Below, in pieces: positions 17,947-27,390 of a stretch of DNA of 64,000 nucleotides. The notes beneath the pieces were generated by a model. That model saw only the letters and a list, made by a program, of their open reading frames with translations, did not search any database and had not been told where the DNA came from. The stretch's first letter is position 1; each line of letters begins with the position of its first letter. The position numbers and the translations under genes are program-made. The stretch comes from Jannaschia maritima (GTDB lineage Bacteria; Pseudomonadota; Alphaproteobacteria; Rhodobacterales; Rhodobacteraceae): contig NZ_JARGZA010000006.1 of the NCBI RefSeq assembly GCF_030973515.1, positions 124,001 to 188,000 on the forward strand. The letters are read 5' to 3'.

Positions 17947-19514
17947 TCGGCGGCCCGGCGGTACTGTTCGGCGCCGTTCGCGACCGGCTCCAACTGCGGA
18001 ACCAGCCGTTCCAGCACCTCGGCGGACGCGACGACGCCGGGCAGGCCCGCGCCGGGATGGGTGCCCGCGCCCACCAGAAACAGGCCGGGCACGTCCTCGG
18101 ACACGTTGTGGGGGCGGAACCAGGCGGATTGCAGGATCCGCGGCTCGATGCTGAACCCCGCCCCGTGGGGCGACAGATAGCGGTCGCGGAAATCCTCCGG
18201 CGTCAGGGTCATGGACGCCGTCACGCGATCGCCCAGGCCCGGCAGCAGCCGTTCCTCCAGCACCGCCTGCACGCGGGCGCGGTATTCGTCGGCCATCTCG
18301 GACCAGCGGACGGGGTCGGGGTGGCGCAGATGCGGGACGGGCGACAGGGCATAGAACGTGTCGTCCCCCGGCGGCGCCACGGCCGGGTCCGTGACGGACG
18401 GACGGTGGACGTACAGGCTCATGTCGTCGGCCAGGACTCCGCGGCGGAACACGTCGCGCAGCAGCCCGTCGTAGCGCGGCCCCGACAGGATGGTGTGGTG
18501 CCCGGCATCGGGCCACATGCCCCGCGTTCCCTCCGTCCCGAAGTACCACACGAACAGACCCATCGACAGGCGGGTCCGGTCCAGCCGGCGCCGCGACCAC
18601 CGGCGGGCCCGACCCCGCAGCAGCCGGTCGTACGTGAAGCCCGGATCGGCGTTCGACACGACGATGTCGGCGGGGATCTCGGTCCCGTCGGTCAACGTCA
18701 CCCCGCGGGCGCGCCCGGTGCGGTCCTGCGCGATGGACGCGACCTCGGATCCCAGGCGCAGGTGGCCGCCCTGCCCTTCCACGATCGCGGCCATCCGCGC
18801 GGCGATCGCGCCGACGCCGCCCATGGCGTAATGCACGCCCTCCTTCGCCTCCAGATGGCTGACGAGGGCGTACATCGACGTCACGCGCGCCGGGTCGCCG
18901 CCGATGAACAGGGGATGGAAGGACAGGGCCATGCGCAGCCGCGGGTCGCGCACCCGCGCCTTGGCCAGTGCCAGGATCGACCGATCGGCACGCAGCCGCG
19001 CGAATTGCGGCAGGACGCGGATCGTCGACCAGAGCCTGTGCATCGGCTCGGTGAGCATCCCCTCGTAGCCGACGACGTAACGGGCCGCCGAATCGGCCTG
19101 GAACCGCCGCCACCCCGCCAGGTCGTCCGGCGCCAAGCGTTCCACCTCCGCGGCCATGGCGGCGGGATCGGCGCGCGCCGGCAGCCGCGACCCGTCGGGC
19201 CAAGTGATGGTATAGAAGGGGTCCAGCGCCCGAAGGTCGATCTCGGCATCGAAGTCCCGCCCGCAGGCCGCCCACAGGCGGCGGAACACGGCCGGCGCGG
19301 TCACGATGGTGGGCCCCAGGTCGAACCGATGGCCCCGCGACGTGATGCTGCTGGCCCGCCCGCCCGGCATGTCCAGCCGGTCCAGCACGGTGACGGTCCA
19401 GCCCTTCGCGCCCAATCGCATTGCTGCGGCCAAACCGCCCAGACCGGCGCCGATCACGACGGCGTGCCGTCCGTCCGCGCCGCCGATCCGTTGTTCCGAG
19501 ATGAAATCGCGCAT
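17943..19514 (-). CDS. crtI: Phytoene desaturase
   Basis: FAD-dependent desaturase (523 aa) that converts phytoene to neurosporene or lycopene; with CrtC, D, F and A present, neurosporene is expected. The N-terminal dinucleotide-binding fold reads VVIGAGLGGLAAAMRLGAKG, followed by DMPGGRASSITSRGHRFDLGP. The C-terminal carotenoid-desaturase signature is FLVGAGTHPGAGLPGVVASAE. The ATG lies within the first half of a PpsR-type box (TGT at 19514-19516). It heads the minus-strand operon and is divergent from crtA. Confidence 0.96.
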   Translation of the reverse strand: MRDFISEQRIGGADGRHAVVIGAGLGGLAAAMRLGAKGWTVTVLDRLDMPGGRASSITSRGHRFDLGPTIVTAPAVFRRLWAACGRDFDAEIDLRALDPFYTITWPDGSRLPARADPAAMAAEVERLAPDDLAGWRRFQADSAARYVVGYEGMLTEPMHRLWSTIRVLPQFARLRADRSILALAKARVRDPRLRMALSFHPLFIGGDPARVTSMYALVSHLEAKEGVHYAMGGVGAIAARMAAIVEGQGGHLRLGSEVASIAQDRTGRARGVTLTDGTEIPADIVVSNADPGFTYDRLLRGRARRWSRRRLDRTRLSMGLFVWYFGTEGTRGMWPDAGHHTILSGPRYDGLLRDVFRRGVLADDMSLYVHRPSVTDPAVAPPGDDTFYALSPVPHLRHPDPVRWSEMADEYRARVQAVLEERLLPGLGDRVTASMTLTPEDFRDRYLSPHGAGFSIEPRILQSAWFRPHNVSEDVPGLFLVGAGTHPGAGLPGVVASAEVLERLVPQLEPVANGAEQYRRAAE

Positions 19515-19531
19515 GTCACGCCAGACTTACA
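19514..19531. promoter_or_regulatory. PpsR/CrtJ box between crtI and crtA
   Basis: Perfect TGT-N12-ACA match (TGTCACGCCAGACTTACA) overlapping the crtI start codon. A second, degenerate box with the same TGTCACG beginning (TGT-N12-GCA) lies at 19560-19577, 46 bp away. The pair sits in the crtI-crtA divergent region and should let PpsR repress both operons cooperatively. Confidence 0.75.
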
Positions 19532-19559
19532 GCACTCCCGTCCCCATTGCTATTCCATA

Positions 19560-19577
19560 TGTCACGTTCGATGTGCA
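19560..19577. promoter_or_regulatory. Degenerate PpsR/CrtJ box upstream of crtA
   Basis: TGTCACGTTCGATGTGCA has the TGT-N12 arm, but the distal half is GCA instead of ACA. It shares its first seven bases with the perfect box at 19514-19531 and lies about 20 bp before the crtA start. It could be the weaker partner of a cooperative pair. Confidence 0.45.
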
Positions 19578-19595
19578 ATCAGAGTGTATGAATGG

Positions 19596-20297
19596 ATGGA
19601 CATGCAGATCGCGACGCTGACGCTGTGCAGGTTCGACGGCTGGGCCGATCGGGTCTGGGCCTTCGCGCAGATGGGACTGGCCCGGGGCCCGTTGCGGCGT
19701 GCGCCGGGCCTGCGCTTCTTCAAGTTGCTGGGGTCGGGCGCGGGGTCGGGCTTCGCGCCCGTACCCAACACGGCGGTTTGGGCGATCCTGGCCGTATGGG
19801 ACGACGCGGACGCGGCGCGGCGCGGCCTGTCGGGGGGCGTCTTCGCGCGCTGGCATGCGCGGGCGGACGAATGCGCGCACCTGACCCTGTCCACCCTGTC
19901 CGCGCGGGGCGCGTGGTCCGGCGTGGCCCCGTTCCAGCCGGGCGCGACCGCGGATGACGGCCCGATCGTCGCCCTGACCCGCGCGACCATCCGCGCCCGC
20001 GCCCTGCCGCGCTTCTGGCGCCGGGTGCCCCACCTCGACGACCTGATCGGCGACAACGGCGACGTGCTGATGAAGGTCGGCGTGGGCGAGGTGCCGTGGC
20101 TGCACCAGATCACGGTCTCCGTCTGGCCCGACGCGGCCAGCATGGCCCGCTTCGCCCGCGTGCCTGGCCCCCATGCCGACGCCATCCGCGCGGTGCGCGA
20201 AGGCGGCTGGTTCGCGGAGGAACTGTACGCCCGCTTCCGCATCCTGGACGCCAGCGGTATCTGGCAGGGACGACCGCTGCGGGACGCGCTGACATGA
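19596..20297 (+). CDS. crtA: Spheroidene monooxygenase
   Basis: Oxygen-dependent heme enzyme that adds the 2-keto group to spheroidene (and hydroxyspheroidene), giving spheroidenone. The ~233-residue protein has family segments LTLCRFDGWADRVWAFAQMG, FFKLLGSGAGSGFAPVPN, VAPFQPG and WFAEELYARF. Start codons ATG 19596 (MDMQIATLTL) and ATG 19602 are both possible; neither has a strong ribosome binding site. The stop overlaps the bchI start (ATGA). It is first in the plus-strand operon crtA-bchI-bchD-bchO. Its presence means spheroidenone accumulates when oxygen is available. Confidence 0.92.
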   Translation: MDMQIATLTLCRFDGWADRVWAFAQMGLARGPLRRAPGLRFFKLLGSGAGSGFAPVPNTAVWAILAVWDDADAARRGLSGGVFARWHARADECAHLTLSTLSARGAWSGVAPFQPGATADDGPIVALTRATIRARALPRFWRRVPHLDDLIGDNGDVLMKVGVGEVPWLHQITVSVWPDAASMARFARVPGPHADAIRAVREGGWFAEELYARFRILDASGIWQGRPLRDALT

Positions 20298-21292
20298 CAT
20301 ACCCCTTCGCTGCCCTCGTGGGGCAGGACGAGATGAAGACCGCCATGATCCTGACGGCGGTCGATCCCGGCATCGGCGGCGTCCTGGTGTTCGGCGACCG
20401 GGGCACGGGCAAGTCCACCGCCGTGCGCGCCCTGGGCGCGCTCCTCCCCGCCATCCGCGCCGTGCGGGGTTGCCCGGTCCATTCGCCCGCCCCCGATGCC
20501 GTCCCCGACTGGGTGACGACCGCGGGGGACGACGTCGTCGAGATCCCCACCCCCGTCGTCGACCTGCCCCTGGGCGCGACGGAGGATCGCGTGACCGGCG
20601 CGCTGGACATCGAACGCGCCCTGACCCGCGGCGAGACCGCGTTCGAGCCGGGCCTCCTGGCGCGCGCCAACCGCGGCTACCTCTATATCGACGAGATCAA
20701 CCTGCTCGAGGACCACGTCGTCGACCTCCTGCTCGACGTGGCCCAATCCGGCGTCAACGTGGTCGAGCGCGAAGGCCTGTCCATCCGCCACCCCGCCCGG
20801 TTCGTGCTCGTGGGCTCCGGCAACCCGGAGGAGGGGGAGCTGCGCCCGCAATTGCTCGACCGCTTCGGCCTGTCGGTGGAGGTCGCGTCCCCCACCGACG
20901 TCGACACCCGGATCGACGTCATCCGCCGGCGCGACGCATACGACCGCGATCCGGACGGCTTCGCCCGGCGATGGGCCGACGCGCAGGACGACCTGCGCGC
21001 GCGCATCGTGGCGGGACGGGACGCGCTGGCCGGGGTCGATGCGGGCGACGACGTGCTGCGCGATTGCGCCACGCTGTGCATCGCCCTGGGCTCGGACGGG
21101 CTGCGGGGTGAGCTGACCCTGCTGCGCGCCGCCCGCGCGCTCGCGGCCTTCGACGGCGCCGACCGCGCCATGCGGGATCACGTCCGCCGCGTGGCACCCA
21201 TGGCCCTGCGCCACCGCCTGCGCCGCGACCCCCTGGACGAAGCCGGCAGTACGTCGCGCGTCGCCCGCGCGGTGGAGGAGGTCCTGGCGTGA
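20294..21292 (+). CDS. bchI: Magnesium chelatase subunit I
   Basis: AAA+ ATPase subunit (332 aa) of Mg-chelatase, which inserts Mg2+ into protoporphyrin IX together with BchD and BchH. Walker A is GDRGTGKST (about residue 36-44), Walker B is GYLYIDEINLLEDH, and the sensor region reads VLVGSGNPEEGELRPQLLDRFGL. The ATG at 20294 overlaps the crtA stop, and the bchI stop overlaps the bchD GTG. Length and motifs are typical. Confidence 0.97.
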   Translation: MTYPFAALVGQDEMKTAMILTAVDPGIGGVLVFGDRGTGKSTAVRALGALLPAIRAVRGCPVHSPAPDAVPDWVTTAGDDVVEIPTPVVDLPLGATEDRVTGALDIERALTRGETAFEPGLLARANRGYLYIDEINLLEDHVVDLLLDVAQSGVNVVEREGLSIRHPARFVLVGSGNPEEGELRPQLLDRFGLSVEVASPTDVDTRIDVIRRRDAYDRDPDGFARRWADAQDDLRARIVAGRDALAGVDAGDDVLRDCATLCIALGSDGLRGELTLLRAARALAAFDGADRAMRDHVRRVAPMALRHRLRRDPLDEAGSTSRVARAVEEVLA

Positions 21293-22881
21293 CCGCGTGG
21301 GGTGCCGCCGCCCATGCCGCGCGGTGCCTCGCCGATCCGTCGTCGAACCTTCGCGGCCTGCACCTGCGCGCGCGGGCGGGCCCCGTGCGCGACGCGTTCC
21401 TTGCCCTCCTGCCGCCGGCCCGCCGCGTGCCCCCCGGCACGGACGCGGACGCGCTGTTCGGCGCACTCGACCTGCCCGCCACCCTGCAGGCCGGCCGGCC
21501 CGTCCACCGACCGGGCCTCCTGGACGGCGGCGGCCTCCTGGTGGTGCCCTCCGCCGAACGTCTGGAGCCGGCGCTGGCGGCCCGGCTGGCCGGCGCGTTG
21601 GACCGCGGGGGCGTGCGCCTTCTCCTGCTGGACGAAGGCGACGGGAACGCGGAAGGCATCGCCCCCGCCCTGGCCGACCGCATCGGTCCCGTCGTCGATC
21701 TCGACGATCTGTCGATCCGCGACGTCGATCGGGCGGCCCCCCTGCCCTACGCCGTTCCCGACGGGGACGACGCCGAGCCCGTGGCCGTCCTCGTCGCGGT
21801 CGCGACGCGTCTGGGCGTGGCCTCCCTGCGCGCGCCGATGGCCGCGCTCGCGCTCGCCCGCGCCTCCGCCCGCCTGCGCGGCGGAACGGTGGACGCGACC
21901 GACCTGGCCTTCGCGATCGACCTGGTCCTGGTGCCACGGGCCACGCGGATGCCCGACCCGGCGGAGCCCGACGCCCCGCAGGACGCCGAACCGGACCGGC
22001 CGCGCGACGACGACCCCGCCCCCACGGGCCCCATGGCGGACCGCGTCCTGGACGCCGTCGCCGTCACCCTGCCGGACGACCTGCTGGCGCGGTTGGCGAT
22101 GCGGGCCGCGGCGCCGAAGGGGACCGGCGCCGGCGCGACCCGCAAAGGCAACCGGCAGGGCCGGCCCTTGCCGTCGCGTCCCGGCCGCCCCGACGGACGC
22201 GCGCGCATCGACCTGGTCGCCACGCTGCGCGCCGCCGCCCCCTGGCAGCGCATCCGGGGCGGTGGTCCGGGACGGCGGCCCCGGGTGCGCAAGGGCGACA
22301 TCCGTTTGCGCCGCCGCGAAAGCCGGTCCGACCGGCTGCTGGTCTTCGTGGTGGACGCCAGCGGATCGTCCGCCATGGCCCGCCTGGGGGAGGCAAAGGG
22401 CGCGGTCGAGACGCTGCTCGCCCGCGCCTATGCCCGGCGCGACCACGTTGCCCTCGTGGCGTTCCGGGGCAACGGCGCGGAGGCGATCCTGCAACCGACC
22501 CGCAGCCTGGTGCGCACGAAGCGCGAACTGGCCGCCCTGCCCGGCGGCGGGGGCACGCCCCTGGCCGCGGGCCTGCGCGACGGGGCGGCGATGGCCGCGC
22601 GGATGCGGGACCGTGGCATGGCGCCCGCCCTGGTGGTGCTGACCGACGGGCGGCCCAACGTCGCCCTGTCCGGGGAACCGGGCCGCGCAGCGGCGATGGC
22701 GGACGCGGAGGTCACGGCGCGCGCCCTGCGCGGCATGGCCCTGCCCGGGCTGGTCATCGACACGGGACGCCGCACCAGCCCCTGGCTGGCAAGCCTCGCC
22801 GCGACCATGGGCATGACGGCGATGGCGCTGCCGCGGGCGGATGCGGCGGCCCTGGACCGCGCCGTGACGGCCGCCCTATGA
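21289..22881 (+). CDS. bchD: Magnesium chelatase subunit D
   Basis: Platform subunit of Mg-chelatase (530 aa, somewhat shorter than the ~560 aa of Rhodobacter BchD). The N-terminal AAA-like half lacks a Walker A motif, as is normal for BchD. A Pro/Asp-rich linker (about residues 220-245) follows, and the C-terminal von Willebrand A domain carries the MIDAS motif VVDASGSSAMARLGEAKG and VVLTDGRPNVA. It starts with GTG overlapping the bchI stop (GTGA); the stop overlaps the bchO ATG. Confidence 0.96.
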   Translation: MTAWGAAAHAARCLADPSSNLRGLHLRARAGPVRDAFLALLPPARRVPPGTDADALFGALDLPATLQAGRPVHRPGLLDGGGLLVVPSAERLEPALAARLAGALDRGGVRLLLLDEGDGNAEGIAPALADRIGPVVDLDDLSIRDVDRAAPLPYAVPDGDDAEPVAVLVAVATRLGVASLRAPMAALALARASARLRGGTVDATDLAFAIDLVLVPRATRMPDPAEPDAPQDAEPDRPRDDDPAPTGPMADRVLDAVAVTLPDDLLARLAMRAAAPKGTGAGATRKGNRQGRPLPSRPGRPDGRARIDLVATLRAAAPWQRIRGGGPGRRPRVRKGDIRLRRRESRSDRLLVFVVDASGSSAMARLGEAKGAVETLLARAYARRDHVALVAFRGNGAEAILQPTRSLVRTKRELAALPGGGGTPLAAGLRDGAAMAARMRDRGMAPALVVLTDGRPNVALSGEPGRAAAMADAEVTARALRGMALPGLVIDTGRRTSPWLASLAATMGMTAMALPRADAAALDRAVTAAL

Positions 22882-23732
22882 GGTGGGCGGACTGGCGGGA
22901 CCGGTGGCCCCATGCGGACCGATCCCGCTTCGTGGACGCGCGCCCCTATCGCTGGCATGTCCAGCAGATGGGCGAGGGGCCGGACCTCCTGCTCCTGCAC
23001 GGGGCGGGCGCGGCCACGCACAGCTGGCGCCATCTGATGCCACGCCTGGCGGAACGCCATCGCTGCACCGCGGTCGACCTGCCCGGGCACGGCTTCACCC
23101 GCGCGGTCGCGGGCCGCTCCACGCTGGACGCCATGACGGCGGACCTGTTCGCCCTGCTCGATGCGCTCGACGTCGCCCCGGCCGCCCTGATCGGCCATTC
23201 GGCCGGGGCCGCCATCGCCCTGAACATGGCGCGGGAGCGACCCGCCCCCGTCGCATCGATCAACGGGGCCTTCGCGATGTTCGACGGTCTGGCGGGCTGG
23301 CTGTTTCCGTTCATGGCAAAGGCGTTGGCCTTCAATCCCTTGACCGTTCCGTTCTTCACGGCGACCGCCTCGCCCGCGCGCGTGGGCCGGATCCTCCGCG
23401 CGACGGGCAGCCGGATCGACCCGGACACGCTGGATCTCTACGCCGCCCTGATCGGCGACCGCGACCACGTGGCGGGCACGTTGGCGAAGATGGCGTCCTG
23501 GCGGTTGGAGGCCCTGGTCCGCGCCGCGCCCGGCATCGACGTCCCCGTCCTCCTGCTGGCGGGCGACCGGGACGGCACCGTGCCCGCCCGCGTCAGCCGC
23601 GACCTCGCCTCGCGCCTGCCCGACGCCACGTTGCAGGTCATGCCGGGCCTCGGCCACCTCCTGCACGAAGAGGCCCCCGACCGTGCGGCGGGGGCCCTTC
23701 TGCCATGGTTGGCGGACGTGGTTCGGGCCTAG
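22878..23732 (+). CDS. bchO: Alpha/beta-hydrolase BchO
   Basis: A 284-residue alpha/beta-hydrolase found beside bchID in purple bacteria; its exact role in Mg-chelation or bacteriochlorophyll synthesis is not established. Visible hydrolase features are LLLHGAGAATHSWRHL (oxyanion region), the nucleophile elbow IGHSAGAAIAL, a late Asp in LLLAGDRDGTV and the catalytic His in MPGLGHLLHEEAP. Last gene of crtA-bchIDO, with ATG overlapping the bchD stop. It is convergent with cycA, only 13 bp apart, so the two transcripts probably overlap at their ends. Confidence 0.92.
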   Translation: MRWADWRDRWPHADRSRFVDARPYRWHVQQMGEGPDLLLLHGAGAATHSWRHLMPRLAERHRCTAVDLPGHGFTRAVAGRSTLDAMTADLFALLDALDVAPAALIGHSAGAAIALNMARERPAPVASINGAFAMFDGLAGWLFPFMAKALAFNPLTVPFFTATASPARVGRILRATGSRIDPDTLDLYAALIGDRDHVAGTLAKMASWRLEALVRAAPGIDVPVLLLAGDRDGTVPARVSRDLASRLPDATLQVMPGLGHLLHEEAPDRAAGALLPWLADVVRA

Positions 23733-23745
23733 CTCGTGTTCGGGC

Positions 23746-24198
23746 TCAGCTGTCGCCTTCGCCCCCGAACTGCGCCAGGAACGCGTACAGGTTCACGGCG
23801 TCCTCCTCCTGGCGGACCTTGTAGGCCATCTTGCCCCGGCCGTTGTCGCCCGTGATCTCGCGCAGGTGCTCGGTCGGGTCCATCACATAGGCGACGAAGT
23901 TGGCCTCGTCGTAGATGGCGCCCTGCTCGCCGGCCAGGACCATGATGTCGGAATAGCGGAAGTCCTCGACCATGCCATAGCCGCGACCGACCACGCCATA
24001 GAGGTTGGGGCCCGTGCGCGCCGCGCGGCCGGCCAGGACCTCGCCGTCGGGGCTTTCGACGACGTGGCAGGACTGGCACTGGCGGAACGCGCTCTCGCCC
24101 GCGGCCGCGTCGCCGGAGGCGGTCAGGTGCGCATCGGCGAAGGCGGGGGCGGTGAACGCGGTCGCCGCGACGGCGGCGATGCTGAGATGGCGGATCAT
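23746..24198 (-). CDS. cycA: Cytochrome c (c2 type)
   Basis: A 150-residue periplasmic class I cytochrome c, the probable electron carrier between the cytochrome bc1 complex and the reaction centre. The signal peptide MIRHLSIAAVAATAFTAPAFA is followed by the mature domain with heme motif CQSCH and the Met axial ligand in GKMAYKV, plus NLYAFLAQFG at the end. ATG at 24198 follows GGGAGAGAG; an upstream in-frame start is unlikely. It is the last gene of the minus-strand bchF...hemA series, 87 bp after hemA, and may also have its own promoter in that gap. Confidence 0.9.
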   Translation of the reverse strand: MIRHLSIAAVAATAFTAPAFADAHLTASGDAAAGESAFRQCQSCHVVESPDGEVLAGRAARTGPNLYGVVGRGYGMVEDFRYSDIMVLAGEQGAIYDEANFVAYVMDPTEHLREITGDNGRGKMAYKVRQEEDAVNLYAFLAQFGGEGDS

Positions 24199-24285
24199 GT
24201 GGCTCTCTCCCTTTGAGTCCTGGGGAAAACTAACACTCCCGCGGGTGCGTTCCACCCCATTTCGCGCGGTCGCCATTGTGTCGCG

Positions 24286-25503
24286 TCACGCCGTCGCGCG
24301 GGCCACGGCGCATTGCTTCCACAGCACGTTCAACGCATCGACCAGGTGGTCGATATCCGCGTCCGAATGCGCGGGCCCCGGCGTGAAGCGCAGCCGTTCG
24401 GTTCCCTTGGGGACGGTGGGATAGTTGATGGGCTGCACGTAGATGCCCCATTCGTCCATCAGATAGTCCGACAGCATCCGCGTCTTGACCGGGTCCTTGA
24501 TCAGCACGGGCACGATGTGGCTGTCGTTGGCCATGTGCGGGATCCCGTGTCGGTCCAGCCCCGCGCGCAGGCGCGCGACCTGACGCTTCTGCAGGTCCCG
24601 CTCCGCGCGGCTCTCCTTCAGGTGTCGGATCGACGCGGTGGCGGCCGCCGCGATGGCGGGGGGCAGCGCGGTGGTGAAGATGAAGCCCGACGCGAAGGAC
24701 CGGATGAAGTCGCAGACCTCCGCCGACCCGGCGATGTAGCCGCCCATCACGCCGAACGCCTTGCCCAGCGTCCCCTCGATCACGGTCACGCGGTCCATCA
24801 GCCCGCGTTCCTCGGCCACGCCGCCGCCGCGGGGGCCATACATGCCGACGGCGTGGACCTCGTCGAGATAGGTCATCGCGCCGTACGTCTCGGCCACGTC
24901 GCAGATCGCCTCGATCGGCGCGATGTCGCCGTCCATCGAATACACGCTTTCGAAGGCCACGATCTTCGTGGCGTTGGCCGGCAGGGCGGCCAGCTTGCGT
25001 TCCAGGTCGGCCACGTCGTTGTGGGCCCAGATGACCTTGCGCGCCTTGGAATGGCGGATCCCCTCGATCATGCTGGCGTGGTTGCCCGCATCCGACAGGA
25101 TCACGGCATTGGGCAGCCGCGAGCCCAGCGTCGACAGCGTGGCCCAGTTCGACACGTAGCCGGACGAGAAGATCAGCGCCGCCGCCTTGCCGTGCAGGTC
25201 GGCCAGCTCCGCCTCCAGCTCCAGGTGCTGGTGCTGGGTGCCGCTGATGTTGCGCGTGCCCCCCGCGCCCGTGCCGCAGGTCTGCGCGGTCCGGGCCATG
25301 GCGGCCACGACGTCGGGGTGGTGGCCCATCCCCAGATAGTCGTTGGAGCACCAGACCGTGACCTCGCGCGCGACGCCGTCCTCCGTCGTGTTGGTCGCCC
25401 GGGGATGGGCGCCGCAACGGCGGGTCAGGTCGGCGAAGTAGCGATAGTTGCCCTCGGCCTTCAGGGTGTCCAGTTGATCGCGGAACAGTCTATCGAACGG
25501 CAT
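24286..25503 (-). CDS. hemA: 5-aminolevulinate synthase
   Basis: PLP enzyme condensing glycine and succinyl-CoA to 5-aminolevulinate, the entry to heme and bacteriochlorophyll. At 405 aa it has the alphaproteobacterial length. Signatures are [46 protein letters not shown] and the PLP lysine in [18 protein letters not shown]. Its ATG overlaps the end of puhE by 14 bp. Placing hemA within the photosynthesis operon ties precursor supply to pigment-gene expression. Confidence 0.97.
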   Translation of the reverse strand: MPFDRLFRDQLDTLKAEGNYRYFADLTRRCGAHPRATNTTEDGVAREVTVWCSNDYLGMGHHPDVVAAMARTAQTCGTGAGGTRNISGTQHQHLELEAELADLHGKAAALIFSSGYVSNWATLSTLGSRLPNAVILSDAGNHASMIEGIRHSKARKVIWAHNDVADLERKLAALPANATKIVAFESVYSMDGDIAPIEAICDVAETYGAMTYLDEVHAVGMYGPRGGGVAEERGLMDRVTVIEGTLGKAFGVMGGYIAGSAEVCDFIRSFASGFIFTTALPPAIAAAATASIRHLKESRAERDLQKRQVARLRAGLDRHGIPHMANDSHIVPVLIKDPVKTRMLSDYLMDEWGIYVQPINYPTVPKGTERLRFTPGPAHSDADIDHLVDALNVLWKQCAVARATA

Positions 25504-26299
25504 CCTCGTCCTCCCCCGTGGTCGTCATCGTTGCGGGCGCGGGTGCGGGCAGCATCCAACGCCAGAGTTTCTCGTCCGGCAGCGGCACGATCATCAGCCA
25601 GTGCTCCAATAGGGCCAGCGCCGTCAGCGTCGCAAGTAAGGCGAACCCCACCGCCTGCGCCGGATCCCCCGCCTGGACCGCGCGCTCCAGCCAGCAGGCC
25701 GTGGCGAAGGTCAGCGCCGTGACAGAGGTCGGGAACAGCCAGTTGATCCGCGCCACGCGGAAGTGGCTGGGCAGGTGGCGCAGGGGCGTGGGGATGAACT
25801 CGACCGCCACCTTGCGCACGCCCAGGTACAGGTTCAGCTTCGCGCTGATCCGCGCGGCATAGAGGATCGCGAAGGTCCACAGCCCGAAGCGGTTGGGCGC
25901 GCCATGCGCCATCGCCGCCAGGCCGATCAGCGCGGCCGTCAGCGTCATCTCGTGATAGGCCACCGTGCCCCAGGCCCGCACGAAGCGTTCCCATTCGGGC
26001 ACCCCGGGCCGGGCGGGCCGGTCGTTCGGCCCCGTGATGACGCCCGTCAGGAAGGCCAGCTCGATCCAACCCCACACGGCCAGCGCCGCGAAGAATGCGC
26101 CATACACGGCCCCCGCCTGCCCGGCCGTGACGTGGAACGCCCACAGTCCCGCCCCCATCACGGGCAGCGTGGCTAACGTCGCGGCCCCGTGCAGCCCGCG
26201 CCTGTCGGCGGTGCGGACCAGCGCCAGGATCGCCCCGGTGGAGGCCCACCAGGCCAGGCACGCGACCGCGCCGGCGATCAGGGCGGGCGTCAGTAGCAC
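25490..26299 (-). CDS. puhE: Photosynthetic complex assembly protein PuhE
   Basis: A 269-residue membrane protein with about seven hydrophobic helices, of the putative photosynthetic complex assembly protein 2 family. In Rhodobacter capsulatus PuhE moderates pigment production and reaction-centre assembly. Recognisable stretches are [36 protein letters not shown] and [16 protein letters not shown]. It starts with GTG at 26299, overlapping acsF by 10 bp, and its end overlaps hemA by 14 bp, pointing to coupled translation. Confidence 0.9.
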   Translation of the reverse strand: MLLTPALIAGAVACLAWWASTGAILALVRTADRRGLHGAATLATLPVMGAGLWAFHVTAGQAGAVYGAFFAALAVWGWIELAFLTGVITGPNDRPARPGVPEWERFVRAWGTVAYHEMTLTAALIGLAAMAHGAPNRFGLWTFAILYAARISAKLNLYLGVRKVAVEFIPTPLRHLPSHFRVARINWLFPTSVTALTFATACWLERAVQAGDPAQAVGFALLATLTALALLEHWLMIVPLPDEKLWRWMLPAPAPATMTTTGEDEDAVR

Positions 26300-27390
26300 G
26301 GGTCCAGCCGCGGGGACGCGGGCACCGCGTTCCGCTTCGCCGGGATCGCATAGAGCCGGGCGAAGGCCGCCGCGGCCCGGATGCGCCCGCCCAGCTTGCC
26401 CAGGGGCCCCGTCGCCGCGTCGATGTCCCGGTTCGCCCGGTTCAGCCGGCGCAGCGTCGGCAGCCAGGCGGGGTGGTCGATGTCCAGCACGACGGGGAAG
26501 ATCTGGCGCGTCAGCGCGTTGGTCTTCTCGAACACGGACTGCGCGTACCATTCCTCGTCCACGCCCAGGGCGCGGTGGAACGCGGGCCGCTGATGGTCGC
26601 GCACGAACATCGTCCCATAGACGGCGGTCAAAAAGAACTTGATCCACCAGACGTTGCGGCCCCGGGTCAGCTTTGGGTCCGTCTTCATCAGCAGGGCGAA
26701 GGCCTCGCCATGGCTGAACTCGTCGTTGCACCATTCGCGGAACCACTTGAAGATCGGGTGGAACCGCTTGTCGGGGTTCGCCTCCAGGTGGCGGAAGATG
26801 GTGATGTAGCGGGCGTATCCGATCTTCTCGGACAGGTACGTGGCGTAGTAGATGAACTTCGGCCGGAAGTAGGTGTACTTCTTCTGCTGGGTCAGGAAGC
26901 CCAGGTTCACCGACACCCCGGCCTCGCGCAGCGCGTCGTTGATGAAGCCCGCATGCCGCGCCTCGTCGCGCGCCATCAGCTGGAACAGCGTGACGATGTC
27001 CTCGTTCGACCCCCGCCGCTTCATCTCCTTGTAGAGCACGCAGCCCGAGAACTCGGCCGTGCACGACGATATCAGGAAGTCGACGAACTCGCGCCGCAGC
27101 GCGGGGTCCATCCCCTCCCAGTCGGCGTCCCAGTCGTCGTTCTTCTTGAAGTGCCCCCGGTTGGGGTCGGCCTTCATCCGCGCGATCAGGTCGTCCCATT
27201 CGGCGCGGACGGGCGACACGTCGATCGCGTCCATCTCGTCGAAGTCGGTGGTATAGAAGCGCGGCGTCAGCAGGGTGTTCTGCATCGCCACCGCGGTGGC
27301 CTGCTCGTTCGTGGTGACCTGCTGGTTCTCGGCGGCCAGGGCCTCCTCGACGGTGGCGGCGTCGGCGGAATGGGTGACGTGGGCATTCAT
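26290..27390 (-). CDS. acsF: Mg-protoporphyrin IX monomethyl ester oxidative cyclase (aerobic)
   Basis: Diiron, oxygen-dependent cyclase forming the fifth ring of protochlorophyllide. The 366-residue protein has ferritin-like diiron signatures: EFSGCVLYKE, DEARHAGFIND (ExxH-type) and NDEFSHGEAFALL. The ATG at 27390 overlaps the stop of the 98-aa gene upstream and follows GAGGTCCTGGA. No bchE (anaerobic radical-SAM cyclase) is in the cluster, so bacteriochlorophyll synthesis here would need oxygen unless bchE lies elsewhere. Part of puhABC-acsF-puhE-hemA-cycA. Confidence 0.96.
   Translation of the reverse strand: MNAHVTHSADAATVEEALAAENQQVTTNEQATAVAMQNTLLTPRFYTTDFDEMDAIDVSPVRAEWDDLIARMKADPNRGHFKKNDDWDADWEGMDPALRREFVDFLISSCTAEFSGCVLYKEMKRRGSNEDIVTLFQLMARDEARHAGFINDALREAGVSVNLGFLTQQKKYTYFRPKFIYYATYLSEKIGYARYITIFRHLEANPDKRFHPIFKWFREWCNDEFSHGEAFALLMKTDPKLTRGRNVWWIKFFLTAVYGTMFVRDHQRPAFHRALGVDEEWYAQSVFEKTNALTRQIFPVVLDIDHPAWLPTLRRLNRANRDIDAATGPLGKLGGRIRAAAAFARLYAIPAKRNAVPASPRLDPCY

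Noticed and set aside
17262-19595. Long plus-strand open frame ahead of crtA
   Set aside because: It runs antisense to crtI and crtB with basic low-complexity translation; only the last ~233 codons (crtA) look like a protein.
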